Both the position numbers and the translations under genes were made by a program. From Dioscorea cayenensis subsp. rotundata (lineage: Eukaryota > Streptophyta > Magnoliopsida > Dioscoreales > Dioscoreaceae): a stretch of 64,000 bases of DNA. Under the pieces are notes generated by a model, which worked only from the letters and a program-made list of their open reading frames with translations, did no database searches and was not told the origin of the DNA. Below, piece by piece: positions 29,098 through 40,530 of the stretch (positions within the stretch are counted from its first letter, which is position 1; the number at the start of each line of letters is the position of its first letter). Location: positions 18,124,100-18,188,099 of the forward strand of contig NC_052473.1 of assembly GCF_009730915.1 (NCBI RefSeq). Reading direction: 5' to 3'.

Positions 29098-32000
29098 ATG
29101 GATGCCCTAAACAAGGTCTTGGATATCAAGCCCTTGAAGAAGCCTCGCGAGGATGAGGCCCTCAAAACCCTCGAGAGGATCGCCAAGCAGGTCCAGCCGA
29201 TCATGCGCCACCGCAAGTGGCGCGTCCACCTTCTCTCCGAGTTCTGGTACCCTTCAAAACCCTAAATTCCCTTCTTCTCATGGCCTCGATCGATGATTTC
29301 CTATTTCCTATTTCCCTTTTGGTTTTGTAGCCATCCGCGTTTGCTGGGGCTCAACATTAACAAAGGTAGGGAGGTGAGGATTCGTCTGCGGGCTTTCAAT
29401 AATGATTTGGCTTTCCTTCCGTTCGAACAGGTCCTTGATACGATGCTGCATGAGCTTTGTCATATTGAGATCGGGCCACATAACGCTGAGTTTTATAGGC
29501 TATGGGATGAGCTTCGGAAGGTATTGTTTGTATGCATTTGGAGAATGACGTGTTCTTTCTCCTCTTTTGATTGATTGGTATGATTATGTTGTTTTTCCTT
29601 TTTGTCATCATATCAAAAATTGATTTTTCCCATTTGAATTGGTGGGGTTGATTACTGCCTATGGAAAGGATGCAAATGCGATATGCTGATGATCTTTATT
29701 AAATTCAGTGAAAAGAGGGAAAACTATTTGTTTAATTTTGTGTGCTGAAGGTAAGGGTGGTGTATATTTTGCTTTTAAGTATGTTTAAACAATATTTGAA
29801 TGGCAAAAAGTTGTGTGTTTTCTCTGTTATTCTTCATTGATGTTTGTTGGCATCTACTTCAGATGTTCTAGCGGCTACGATTAGGCTATGATTTCCTATC
29901 TGTTCAAAGTGGTGAAGGGTGCATATGTTTTATCCAGTTCTGCTGTGATTTCCAGTCTCAGCTGGTTTGCAACCTATTGTTATGCATTTGACTTGTGTCA
30001 CTTTTAGTCCCTGGTATCTGGATGAAGTGTTCACTGCTGAGAATTGTCGTATATTTATGTGGGAAAAACTTTGTTCTATTGTATATATAGGAAGGTTTTT
30101 CATTGAGTATCATTCAGTTTTAACATTAGCATGGATCTCGTGGAATGAAGATGGAACCCATGTAATAAGTCCGCATTCTTCATATTCTAGGATGAATCCG
30201 TGCTTTCTTTTGTGTAGAATTTGATGTTTGGTATTCTTGTTTATGTCTATTTGGAGAATCGGAAAAGTGTGCTTTTGTTGATATTGATGATAATGATTTT
30301 AACACTTCTTTTTGTGTTTTGACTTTTAATAAATTTATATGTTCATGTGAGAATTTGAAAAAGTGAGGTTGGATGACTTTCTGCTGATGAGTGATTTGAT
30401 GTCTTTTATCAAGCTTTTGACTTGTGCCTTGTGCTTAAATGAGTTGTTGATCATTTGCTGTATTATGTAGGAGTGTGATGACCTTGTAGCCAAGGGAATA
30501 ACTGGTCCTGGTCAAGGATTTGATGGGCATGGAAGGCGTTTGGGAGGATATACTCGCCTAGTTTCACTGCCACCCCTTCGCCAAGCTGCAACTAATGCTG
30601 CAGAGAAACGAAGATGTGTTGGGACACTATTACCTTCTGGACCGAAGAAACTTGGTGGGGATAATAATATTATGTCAGCGCTTAGTCCAATACAAGCGGC
30701 TGCAATGGCTGCTGAAAGGAGAATGCAGGATGAGCTATGGTGTGGTTCTGGATCTTATGAAGATCCTATTGTGATTGAAAGTAAGGATGGTATGTTAGAA
30801 AATCATGCAGCGAGGGAATCAGGGGAGTCTTCAAAAAGTTCTGAACATGTGAAAGAAGGTGAAAATTCTGAGCCGGTTGTTTCTTGTGTTAATGAAAAGA
30901 CTGAGAATAGTTCGCTACCTGGAATTTCAAGTGTTCCTTCTGCAAGTAGACACCCAGCCTGTGATGATTCCTTATCAAACTGTTCTACTAATGATGTGAT
31001 GGACATGACTATGTGGGAATGTGGTTTGTGCACGCTTCTTAATAAGGTATGCACATCTTGTATTTTTCCCTGAGATAGATTAATTCCATGATAAATTTTG
31101 AAGGCCTCTTAGTCTCCTTTTGAAATAGTTTCTCAGTTTTTTGTTTTATTATATAACTTGCATCTCTTTCTATTGGTAGCAATGTTTCACTTATTTATTC
31201 AAAATATGCATGGAGAAACAACAAAATTGCTAGAAGATATGGGAAAATAAGCTATACATTTGGTGCAATGCTCTTACTTTATTACTTTTCTTAAGTAAAA
31301 TACCATATGTCGTTTAGACATCCTTTCTTTTGAACATAAATTTTTTTTTTTAATTACTGGTTTTTACCACACATTATCTTTGCATGCAATTAATTTGCAG
31401 AATTTTGTACATTTGGATTTTGTTTGGCTTGTAACTTCAAATGATAGCTTGTGGATGATAAATTGAATTATAACCATATCTAATAGACAAAGTTCAGAAA
31501 ATTTTGATGTATCATGGCCATGCTGCATTTTTTTTTAATGCATAATTCTCCATTTCCGGCAAATGCAGATTGTTTTCATTACAAGTGGACTTATTTTTGT
31601 TTACGGTTTGCCCATGAGCGTATTTTAGATGGACTCCTTTTGCCCTGTTGGAAGAATATACTCATTTTGATAATCTTGCCACATCTGTATAGCATTCAGA
31701 TTACGTTGAACTAACAAAGTTTTTTGCTGGCTGTGTCTATTCACTACCAAGCCTACTCCATCTGGGCTGGGGGCCAGTTGTGTAATAATATCACCGACCA
31801 GGATTTGATATCTTATCCATATGCTATATAATATAAGTGGATTGTGCTTTGTGATAGAAGCTATCTTTATTCATGCTGTCTTTTCTTATGCTTTGTTTAC
31901 ATTAATATCAGAATCTAGTCATCTTTAAGGTATTCAGCAATTTTTTTTTTTATATAGTGGAATGAATGTTTTTTGTTTAATATGTTTTAATTTAATATCT

Positions 32001-32219
32001 CATAGCAATTCTTTTGATTTGTTGCAGCCTCTGGCACCAATATGTGAAGCATGTGGTACTCAGAGACCTAAAATCATTACAGCCAAGTTTAAGGCCTGGT
32101 TCTGCAAATTTTGTACCCTAGAAAACGACATTAAATTTGAGAGATGTGCAGCCTGTGATCAATGGAGATTTTCTTATGGACCACCTGTATCTGCCTCTGC
32201 ATTCAACTACGGAACTTGA
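29098..32219 (+). CDS. WSS1: WSS1-like DNA-dependent metalloprotease (WLM domain, RanBP2 zinc fingers)
   Basis: Predicted nuclear protease that cleaves DNA-protein crosslinks, related to yeast Wss1, plant WSS1A and animal SPRTN. Four exons in frame: 29098-29246, 29331-29520, 30471-31046 and 32028-32219; 368 residues. The WLM domain (about 15-200) holds HELCH...GPHNAEF with zinc ligands His90, His94 and His100 and catalytic Glu91. Then comes a Gly-rich stretch (GPGQGFDGHGRRLGGYTR), a variable Ser/Glu-rich linker containing EDPIVIES, which resembles a SUMO-interacting core (IVIE), and two RanBP2-type fingers: WECGLC...CEACG (about 294-318, split by the last intron) and WFCKFC...CAACDQW (about 327-350). 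All ligands are present. The leader has AGGGTTTAGGGTTT just before the start. The 3' half is partly copied at 40.5-41.9 kb. Confidence 0.92.
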
Positions 32220-33758
32220 GCGTCAATTTACTATTCACTGTCAAATTAGTTTTTGCCACATCTCTCTTTGTGGATTATATTTTATGCATGTCCAAAATAG
32301 CCAGATTACCTTAGCTATGTGCTACTTCTTTTTGTCTTAAATCTGCCTATGTTTTTCTTTAAGTAATTTGTATATGTGAAACTTGCTTGTTGATGATGGA
32401 ACTTAGATCAGTATTAATATATCTGAGTAAAGTTATTCAATCCAACATGATTGTTTTACTTGTGACAAATGTGCAGTTCTGCTGTCAGGTGCATCTGTTG
32501 TTTGGATCATTATTTTTTTCTATCTAATGGTAAGAAACATGAGTAAATTGATATGATCAGGTTTATTTTTAAAATTTGTGGGAACATTGTATTGAATAGT
32601 TTGTTACCATAAGATCTCTTTCATGTCTTTGTGCAGGCCAGGGGATTATTTAATCATGCATGGGCAGGGTTTTTGTCTGAGTGCATGTGGTTATGTCTTT
32701 TGGCATGAGCAATGTGTGTGTACACATGCACATGTATATTGTTATCAATGTTTTCTTTGCAGAATACTACATCATTATTATGGAGATTTCTTTATGTGTG
32801 TGCAGCATCAGCATGGAAGACAGAAGAGCCCAGGTGAAAATTTTCTGAAAGCTTTTGCTGCCACTCCTGGTTCTCATGATTTGTTTATCTTCTTGTACCT
32901 GTGTAAAGATAGAAGGGCCCAAACTGATAAGAAAAAGTCTCAAGGTACATACCCATGTTATTACTTTGATATTTCATGAATTCTTTACTTTAAGTATACA
33001 TCACCTGATTAAATCTATCATTCTTCTTTCAGTTAATAGCTAATAAAAAATTAGTGACTCCATGTGATCCATGATATACCTGCCCTCTTTGTTTACTCAT
33101 CTTTGTTGCAAGTTAGTTCTTTCTTTTGTGACTTTCAGACCTGTAGCTAATTATATTTGCTCCAAAAAAAGGCTGATCAATTCACAGGCTTGATTGTTTC
33201 TGTTTACCAATTCCATCCATATGAGAGACTCTTATTTTACTCAGTAATCTTTTGGCCAGATAACTGACAGAGCACAGGATTTTGAAACCTTTTTTACTGA
33301 TTCAATTTGGAAAAATATCATATGTTCATGCAGGACTTAAATCACTTAAATCTGTCAATGCTTACATACTAGTGATGAATACATTGAAGCTTCACCAACC
33401 ACATTAATGTATCCAGTTTATAAATTCATGTTGATTTTTACGTGTCAATTATCGCATAACTGGCACCTTGGTTCGTGCCAATAAGTCTCTATCGGTTGAT
33501 GCCGCAAGTTAGGTTCGGAGACGAACTTCTCGTTGGAGCTTGAAAGCTATTTTGATTTGATGAGTTTTCTAATTCTCTTTTCCTGACTACTTCTTATGTC
33601 TATTATATATTTGACTTCTTCTAATGTCTTTGTTGTTAAGTGAAGTTCCCTGGAAGTTCATCAAGGGCACCCACCCAAGTCAGTATCTCTAAATTTGTTG
33701 AATGTTGTGTGCTGGCTTCTCAGCAATAAAGTGAAAGTCAATGCTGCCTACCACTCTC
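32220..33758. other. Intergenic after WSS1
   Basis: WSS1 3' UTR and downstream sequence; the part up to at least 32395 is shared with the copy that runs into the gap at 41947. The remainder is AT-rich, without a gene I can recognise. Confidence 0.5.
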
Positions 33759-33915
33759 TTGCAATTTTGGTTTCAGATCAAGAGAGAAATCAATACAATG
33801 AAGGTGTCGAATCATCCAGACATTGTGAAGATATATAAGGTAAAAGTGTTTTTGGATGTGATAATGATATTGAAAGTGGCGTTATAATGTCCAATAAAAA
33901 CACAGAACACTCAAC

Positions 33916-33951
<36 letters not shown>

Positions 33952-34440
33952 ATGCAATGCTCTCTCAAACCTAACTGGCTTTCTTTCATTCTTGCACAAG
34001 TTTTTGGTGAGAGTGAAGAAGCTTTTGTCCATGAAGCCAAAGATGGAAACTCTCAACAAAGACGTAGTAGCAGAAATCCTTCTTAATGATCCTCGGTTTG
34101 CCCTTGCTTATAATTTAAATCTAATTCAGATTTAGATTTAAATTATTTTCATAATAATTTAAAATTAAATAAGTTATTTGTAATATTATCATTTAAATCC
34201 TATACTAATCCTAATTAATATTTTAAATAATTATCTATTTTAAAAATTTATTATATATATGGACAACACTAGATCTTTGGTGGATAGATTGGAAGAGTCT
34301 TCATTTTAAGAACCGATCTTCATCTTTTGGTCATTCTCACTAATTTGCTATGGCTGGAGGTAAGTGATCTAGCTGATGTTTTACTCTTTGATTTTTATAA
34401 TAAACCAATTTACCTGCTTAGATATTGTGTGATTATTTTA
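33759..34440. repeat. Left arm of large inverted repeat (CIPK/F-box fragments)
   Basis: Matches the reverse complement of about 37563-38176 over its length, with small indels and a TA microsatellite (33919-33949) of its own. It contains a 63-bp CIPK-like exon (33777-33839, reading IKREINTMKVSNHPDIVKIY with correct AG and GT borders), the start of an F-box-like frame at 34043 (METLNKDVVAEILLND, then directly into PRFALAYNLN), and a MAGG start followed by a GT donor near 34350. The spacer between arms is about 3.1 kb. Confidence 0.88.
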
Positions 34441-34519
34441 CATCAACAAACACAACATTATATTCAGCAAGATTTATGCGCACATCAAAGTTCATGAGAA
34501 AGTGTTCACTAATTAATTC

Positions 34520-36182
34520 TTGAAGCTCCAACAATGGCGACCACTTCTTCATCTTCTTTTAGCACGAGATCAACAAGTGTTCTAAGTTCACTACCAAGAA
34601 ACATAGCACTTCGTATTCCTAATGAAATTCAATTTGGGCGTTTTGAGTTCCACTTGACCCTCTTTTCATTTTTTTTGTTATGCTTGTTTGTGATTGCTGT
34701 TCTTTTTCTTTGCAGGTTGATGTTTCAAAAAAAATTCTTTTAAATATCATTCAAAAAAGAGATGGCCTTTCTTGGAATAGTAGAGGAGGAATGGTAAATA
34801 AATTTTTTTTTGAGAAATTTGCTATGTGCAAATGAAGAATAATGATGAATTCATATGAATCTTTTGTTATTGTCAAAAAAAGATTGCTGCATTGTGAATT
34901 CCATGTTCTCTTGTGCTTTAACTAGCTAGAAAATTTGAGAATCCATTGATTGAACATCCAAATAGGTGGTGGTTTGATGATCATGTTTCATTTGAATTTG
35001 TTACTTCCCCTTACTTTATGCCTCGTTAGCTTTCTTGACAATGCTTGTTATACATGTTGTCAACTTAATTAATGAAATTGGAAGAGGGGATGTTAAATTG
35101 GAACTAAGGTGGCAAAATAAACTACTAGCTGACCTGAGTGGCTGCAGGAGCAAAAACATTTGAAGCACTATATTTCTGCTTAATTTGTAGTAAATCAGAT
35201 TGACAATAAGATGGTAATTCATGCTCTCTCCAGTCATTTAGGACCTTGTTTGAGACCAATAACTAAGTGCAGAAGTGATGCAAGACCTTGCTTTTACGAA
35301 GTCGATTGAAGAGATGAGTGCATTTGTAGAGAGTCATACTTTTATTTATTTGTTTAACTATTTTATGGTCATGATATCATTCAACATTGTGTTGCATGCT
35401 GCTCTTAAAGTGGAGATTTTATCTGGATTCACCAGTTCATTGTTTATTCATACATCCTTCCTCAAGTTTTAATCTTATAATTCCCCATCTATTGGTCACC
35501 TCTCTCTTTTCAAATTTTCAGGTTACCCCTTTAAACCTGGCATTGAAAAATGGTAGTTATGCGTTTCTTCAAAGATTCGGATTCTATGGTTCCTGTTATA
35601 GATGACTGGAGAAGCATGTTGATCATAAAATGGTAAATTAATATGATCACAAAGCAACCATTCTTTCTACTTCATCTCTTTTCTCTATAGTCTTTCTACT
35701 TGTTTCATGTCTAGTGCATCTACCAGTTTCTTCTAGGCTATATAATGACTATACTCCTAGTGAAATAACTATTGGCATCATATATTTTCCTGATTTGTGG
35801 TGTTGGTCAAACATGTAGGAAAAATTAAAGAAGTTATCCAAGAATCACCAAAAAAGGGAAATGACCATTGTTAAGGACTGCCAAAACCAAATCATAGAAT
35901 GGGTGTTCTCTATAGAATGTTTAACCCCCTTTCATGTTTCTTGACATTTAATTATGTGTTTAATTTTGGTTGTCATGGTTTTACCTTCAGGGTGCTTTCT
36001 ATGATGAGATAGATGATAAAATAGGATCGCAGAATGTTTTGAATGGCTTTGTTGTAATTGATTATCTCTTAGAGAAGAACTACAAAATGCTCATCGTTGT
36101 GAAAAACAACACCGAGTTCAAGATACAGGCCAGAACTTTCACCTATGGCAAGTTTTTTCAGCTCGCATTTCGTACTTTCTAA
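34520..36182 (+). other. Possible chimeric or decayed gene starting with an ECD-like leader
   Basis: The 23 bases 34520-34542 are identical to the ECD start (20456-20478), and the match extends to about 34 bases with one mismatch, including the ATG at 34534. After that the frame reads MATTSSSSFSTRSTSVLSSL and no longer resembles ECD. Downstream, AG-preceded open segments exist (from 34717, VDVSKKILLNIIQKRDGLSW; near 35818, EKLKKLSKNHQKREMTIVKD; near 35991, GAFYDEIDDKIGSQNVLNGF), but I recognise no family and cannot confirm splicing. It may be an unrecognised gene, a new chimera or debris. Confidence 0.3.
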
Positions 36183-36434
36183 ACAATGTAAGCCAATTTC
36201 CACCGCAGATGATGCAAAAAAAAAATTAGATGAGGTCAAATCATCACAAACTAATAAAAACTTGATAGGTTCTGATGACCAATCATACTATATATGTAAC
36301 AGAATACAAGCAATGCCCATTTGAGAGTAGATAATTATTCCTGAGCTTTCTGTTTGCAGTAATAGAATGGTCTAAAGAAGTCTAGAAAAAAAAAACCCAA
36401 CACAACTGATTTTTGTTGCTCTACATTGACAATA

Positions 36435-37970
36435 TTACTCATGAATCTTACTGTAATGAATGAACAACCTAGACTCTGGTGCACTATTTTTTATCAGAGA
36501 TGATAATGATGAAGAATAAGGCCATGCGTGATCCCCTTTTAAAGGGGCAGGACATGGAAACATCAGATAAGGAGTCACCTGATCACCATTAAGTGTAAGA
36601 TGACAAATCAGCTCCAACTTGTCCTCATTGACACCAAACCTGTAAACCTCCCTTCCCTTTGTCTGAAAGAACAAGGCCTGCATTTCGTGACAAACATACA
36701 AAATTTTTAGTAGATGGAGGTGCTCCACACCATGCAATTTCACCCTCTCTTCTTGCAACCCATGTTTTCTGATTGATTAGCTCCCATATCACCACCTCTT
36801 CTGTTATTCTGTCCCTCGCACAATACACAAGAATCCTATTGGCACCGCAATGGATAGATTTTGCCTCTAATCCTGCACTTGCCTCCGGTGCACTGATCAA
36901 CTCTGCTGTCTCACTTTCACTGTTATAATTCAGCACCGATCCATCCAGTGTTATCCAATATAAATTGCCTCCTATCGAAACACCAGCCCCCTGTTCCGGT
37001 TCGAAACATACGTATCTTGGGAACTTGCTCACCAAAGATTTCCATTCATTCTTCTTGGTGCAATATACCCTGAATTCAACGTCCTTTGTCCTGCATTGCC
37101 ATGTGACGATATTCTGTGGCCAGCAGTCTGGTAACTCGTCTCTGCCCAATGTTTTATTGTCGCGTGTGACCTTATGGACTTCTAATGCTGTTTGTATGTT
37201 GTCTGTCGCAAGTTTATAAGCATATACTACTTTGACATGATTATGATTATTTTTTTTTTATGTATTAGGCCAAATGCATGGTGCCACTGAAGTCCTTGAT
37301 TGTCTGGCATTCTTGCTAACATTAATGCTCTTTCTGTGATTGGGTTGTACACAATTTTCCGGCCTTCCGGTTTGCACAAGAGCAAGAATCCATTGGAAGA
37401 AGAGATGTGGCATACGGAGGAGTCTTGCAGATAGAGAGGGATATGATTTAGTGATGGCGACTTGAGACCGTGGCTAACAGGGTTAAAGATCAAGTTAAAG
37501 TCTTGTAGATGGAAAAAACCTGCAAGAACTGGAAGAGTAGCATCGGAGGACTTACAGTTAGAAATAATCACACAATATCTAAGCAGGTAAATATGGTTTA
37601 CTATAAAAATCAAAGAGTAAGACATCAGCAAGATCACTTACCTCCAGCCATAACAAATTAGTGAGGACGACCAAAAGATGAAGATTAGTTCTTAAAACGA
37701 AGACTCTTCTAATTTATCCACCAGAAATATAGTGTTGTCTATATATATATATAATAAATTTTTAAAATAGATAATAATCTAAAATATTAGTAAGGATTAG
37801 TATAGGATTTAATTGATAATGTTACAAATAACTTATTTAATTTTAAATTATTATGAAAATAATTTAAATCTAAATCTTAATTAGATTTAAATTATAAGCA
37901 TGGGCAAACCGAGGATCATTTATGATTTTTTAGCCAAGCTTTGGAGAAGTCTTTGTTGAGAGTTTCCATC
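36435..37970 (-). pseudogene. F-box-associated protein pseudogene
   Basis: Minus-strand reading gives an F-box-associated beta-propeller-like region: VLAGFFHLQDFNLIFNPVSH, SSNGFLLLCKPEGRKIVYNP, then VVYAYKLATDNIQTALEVHK, WKSLVSKFPRYVCFEPEQGA and REVYRFGVNEDKLELICHL. Frame breaks lie at an A9 run near 37250 and near an AAAAATTTT stretch at about 36695. The 5' part (to 37970) has METLNKD joined directly to FSKAWLK, so the middle of the F-box is deleted. Functional F-box proteins bind SKP1 through that lost segment. An alternative model starting at the MAG codons near 37653 would make a protein with no F-box. Homopolymer sequencing error could explain the two frame breaks but not the F-box deletion. 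Confidence 0.7.
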
Positions 37971-38176
37971 TTTGGTTTCATGGACAAAAGCTTCTTCACC
38001 CTCACCATAAACTTGAGCATTGCATGAATTTGGTTTTATTGGAAATTAGAACTTCACTTTCAATATCATTATCACGTCCAAAAACACTTTTACCTTATAT
38101 ATCTTCACATTGTTTGGATGATTCAACACCTTCATTGTACTGATTTCTCTCTTGATCTGAAACCAAAATTGCAACT
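37563..38176. repeat. Right arm of large inverted repeat
   Basis: Reverse complement of about 33759-34440. It contains the 5' end of the F-box-related pseudogene, a 63-bp CIPK-like exon (38156-38094, minus; IKREISTMKVLNHPNNVKIY with AG and GT borders) and the shared AT-rich intron. Unlike the left arm, it is flanked by a further CIPK-like exon at 38218-38320, so this arm is probably nearer the original locus. Confidence 0.85.
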
Positions 38177-38320
38177 TTCTAACACAAATTTTTTTTTTCC
38201 GAGACAAATTAACAAACCTGATATATAATCTTGTTCTTGATCACCGTCTGCTTATCAATGATTTTACAGCAACTTGGCGGTTCTTGTACACATTGACGGC
38301 GAGCTTGACCTTGGCAATGT
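38094..38320 (-). pseudogene. CIPK (CBL-interacting protein kinase) gene fragment
   Basis: Two neighbouring exon-like pieces on the minus strand resemble the N-lobe of CIPK kinases: 38320-38218 reads AKVKLAVNVYKNRQVAVK and then, after a one-base frameshift, IIDKQTVIKNKIIYQ; 38156-38094 reads IKREISTMKVLNHPNNVKIY. The glycine-loop start is missing and replaced by a TATATG-type microsatellite (about 38325-38395). The rest of the kinase is absent. It keeps the invariant Lys (VAVK) but cannot make a kinase. Confidence 0.75.
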
Positions 38321-40530
38321 CAGATGTATATGTATATGTATTCTTATATGTATATGTATATGTTAGATGTATATGTATACTTGTATGTATATGGTATCCA
38401 TTTGTTCCTATATGTAAACACATAAATCATCGGTGATACTCGTTCAAGGCATGTACACTTGTTCCACTCTCTCGTTCTTCTTCTTCTAACAGGCAAATGC
38501 AACACTCCTCCCAAAATTCCTTGTTTTGATCGCTTTCTCACACTCTTGGCGACTTCCAATTAAGCAGTTAGTTCATGATCTTTAGTTCATATTTTTTCCT
38601 TTTTATTCCATAATTTGAGTTTTTTTTTTTCACTTCTAGATCAGTGATTTATTGTCGTTAACATCTGTATGAGGGCTATAGCTATCCTTTTTGTGGGTCC
38701 TTGTTCTTCATCTTTTATGTTGTTATTTGGAAGAAAAGAAGTAATTTTTTAATTGTTGGAAGTTGAAAGTTTTTTTTTTCAATATATATGAAAAAACAGA
38801 TATTTCTGATTGTGACAGTGGTTATAATATTAAAGTTTATTGTTTTGGTTGCAGGTTTTTCTTGATTGAGTTGCAGGATGAGTGAGTGATCCCTAAATTT
38901 GGTTGGCTTGTTTTTTTGTTACTTGCTCGTTTTGGTTGTTGTTGTTGTTTGTTGTATTCGCTCTTTTATTTTAATAAATTTATGATTTGTCCATTTTATT
39001 TAAAAAAAAAATTTGCATGATGAAGAGTAAAGGGGTGTATCTGCTCTTAGTGCTTTTGATTGAGTTAGGTTTATTGGCTTTTGTTAGTTTTTTGTTTTCT
39101 TTTCTTTTCCATTAGGATTATGCTGATCTGAATTGGCGTAGTTGTTTTTATTTTTTTTTTTTTTACATTGTTGTTTTTCGGTATCTGTGTTTGATTTTGA
39201 TTTTTTTTGGGTATGTAATCTGTTTTATTAGCTAATCTTCTTTGCTTGTAGGCTTTAGCTTCTGCTCCACAGACATGTCCTGCCAATGTGGAGGAAGGAT
39301 GTTCTGCTGACTATGATGATTTTTTTTTAATAAAGTGGATAAACTACAAATTTATATTCTAATGATGATTTTGTATAAGTTAAAAATTGAGACGAACGCA
39401 AATGGCTATCCTTTATTTGATAGCTCTATTTATTTTTAAATTTATAAAATGATAAAATTAGAATATTTTTTTTATTTTTTTTATTTTAATTATAAAATAC
39501 AGTTTAAAAAAATTACATTTGATTTGCTATCAACAATTAATCAAAGTAACTTTAACCCTAACCTAAACAAGTTGATATGAAATAATGAACATATTAAAAT
39601 AAAAATATCCAAAAACAAATAAATAAATAAATAAATCATTATTAAATTTACCCTTTCAATATCAATTAAACAATTTTAATTTGAAATCATGACGTCAACC
39701 ACCAGAGACCCATTGATCCAAAGGCCCTGATCGTTTGCTTGTGTTTGAAACATGTAAAACATTGTGGTGCCATTACCATAGGTTCTATCTACGCCTGGTT
39801 ATATATACGCTTATCATATATTTGTTTTAAAAAAACACTAAATGGTATATTCTATGAATATTCATATTATGTTGGAAATATTATAAATTTTTCTAGCAAT
39901 TATCATTACTTTAAAAATTATTTTCTTATTACAAAAATATAAAAACCAATTTTACAAAAAACTACACATTGCAATTCTAGAATTTCAAGGGATTAAATAA
40001 AAAAATCCTCAACCGTTATATAAGACTAGTACATATAATGCTGGTTTGGATTGGCTTTTGGGAAGCCCAAAAGCCTTTTTTAATTAAAAACTGAAAAAAA
40101 CTGATTTACCAAAAAGCTGGTAATGTGATGTTTTTGAAATTTTTTTGGAAATAGTTTTGAGTTTATAAAATTACTAAATTAATCTTATTAAATAAAGAAT
40201 TGACCGTGTTTATATATTTTCTTTTCCCCAATCTTTTAATAATAGATGATGTGCACTTTTTTTACATGAATATAAATGATGTCGAACAATACTGGAGCAC
40301 GGATGTATAGTATATATCGATATAAAAAAATAAGTATAAAAAAATCCCGGATGAGCGATGTATGAGCAGATCGTTATCAATCTGTCGGAGGAGGGATTTG
40401 AACCCATGACCTCCGCCTTATACAGTTATATTTTGGTGTCATATCATTAAGCTATCCGATGATTGATCTTTCTCCGATCCTTTCATACCCCTAACAATTT
40501 TCTCAGCTTGCAAGCTCTTTTCCAAGTTTA
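38321..40530. other. Intergenic with repeats, between CIPK fragment and WSS1 copy
   Basis: Holds a TATATG microsatellite (about 38325-38395), long T runs, a 39325-39363 motif (TTTTTAATAAA.TGGATAAA.type) also seen in the insertion at 28.64 kb, a perfect hairpin GGCTTTTGGG/CCCAAAAGCC (40053-40076) and a tRNA-like SINE (about 40330-40465). A short open stretch at 39253-39320 (ALASAPQTCPANVEEGCSAD) with an AG in front looks exon-like but I cannot place it. Confidence 0.4.
40330..40465 (-). mobile_element. tRNA-like SINE, second family
   Basis: Read on the minus strand: A-box-like GGATAGCTTAATGATATGAC, then B box GGGTTCAAATCCC about 45 bases later, with short matching ends (TCGGA near the start, TCCGA after the B box) as in a tRNA. 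The downstream part ends in T/A runs. The B box and spacing are better tRNA matches than in copies A-C, and the body is different. A functional tRNA is unlikely because the stems do not pair well. Outer ends and target duplication were not resolved; it could begin as far left as 40210. Confidence 0.6.

Noticed and set aside
32623-32979. 118-codon + frame after WSS1
   Set aside because: No domain, follows the WSS1 stop, and lacks a splice model; probably chance frame in the 3' flank.
39253-39340. Cys-containing exon-like stretch reading ALASAPQTCPANVEEGCSAD
   Set aside because: Preceded by an AG and plausible as an exon, but no partner exons or family could be recognised, so not listed as a gene.
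40375-40465. Functional tRNA gene
   Set aside because: A and B boxes are present, but the stems do not pair as a cloverleaf and the sequence continues into a SINE-like body.
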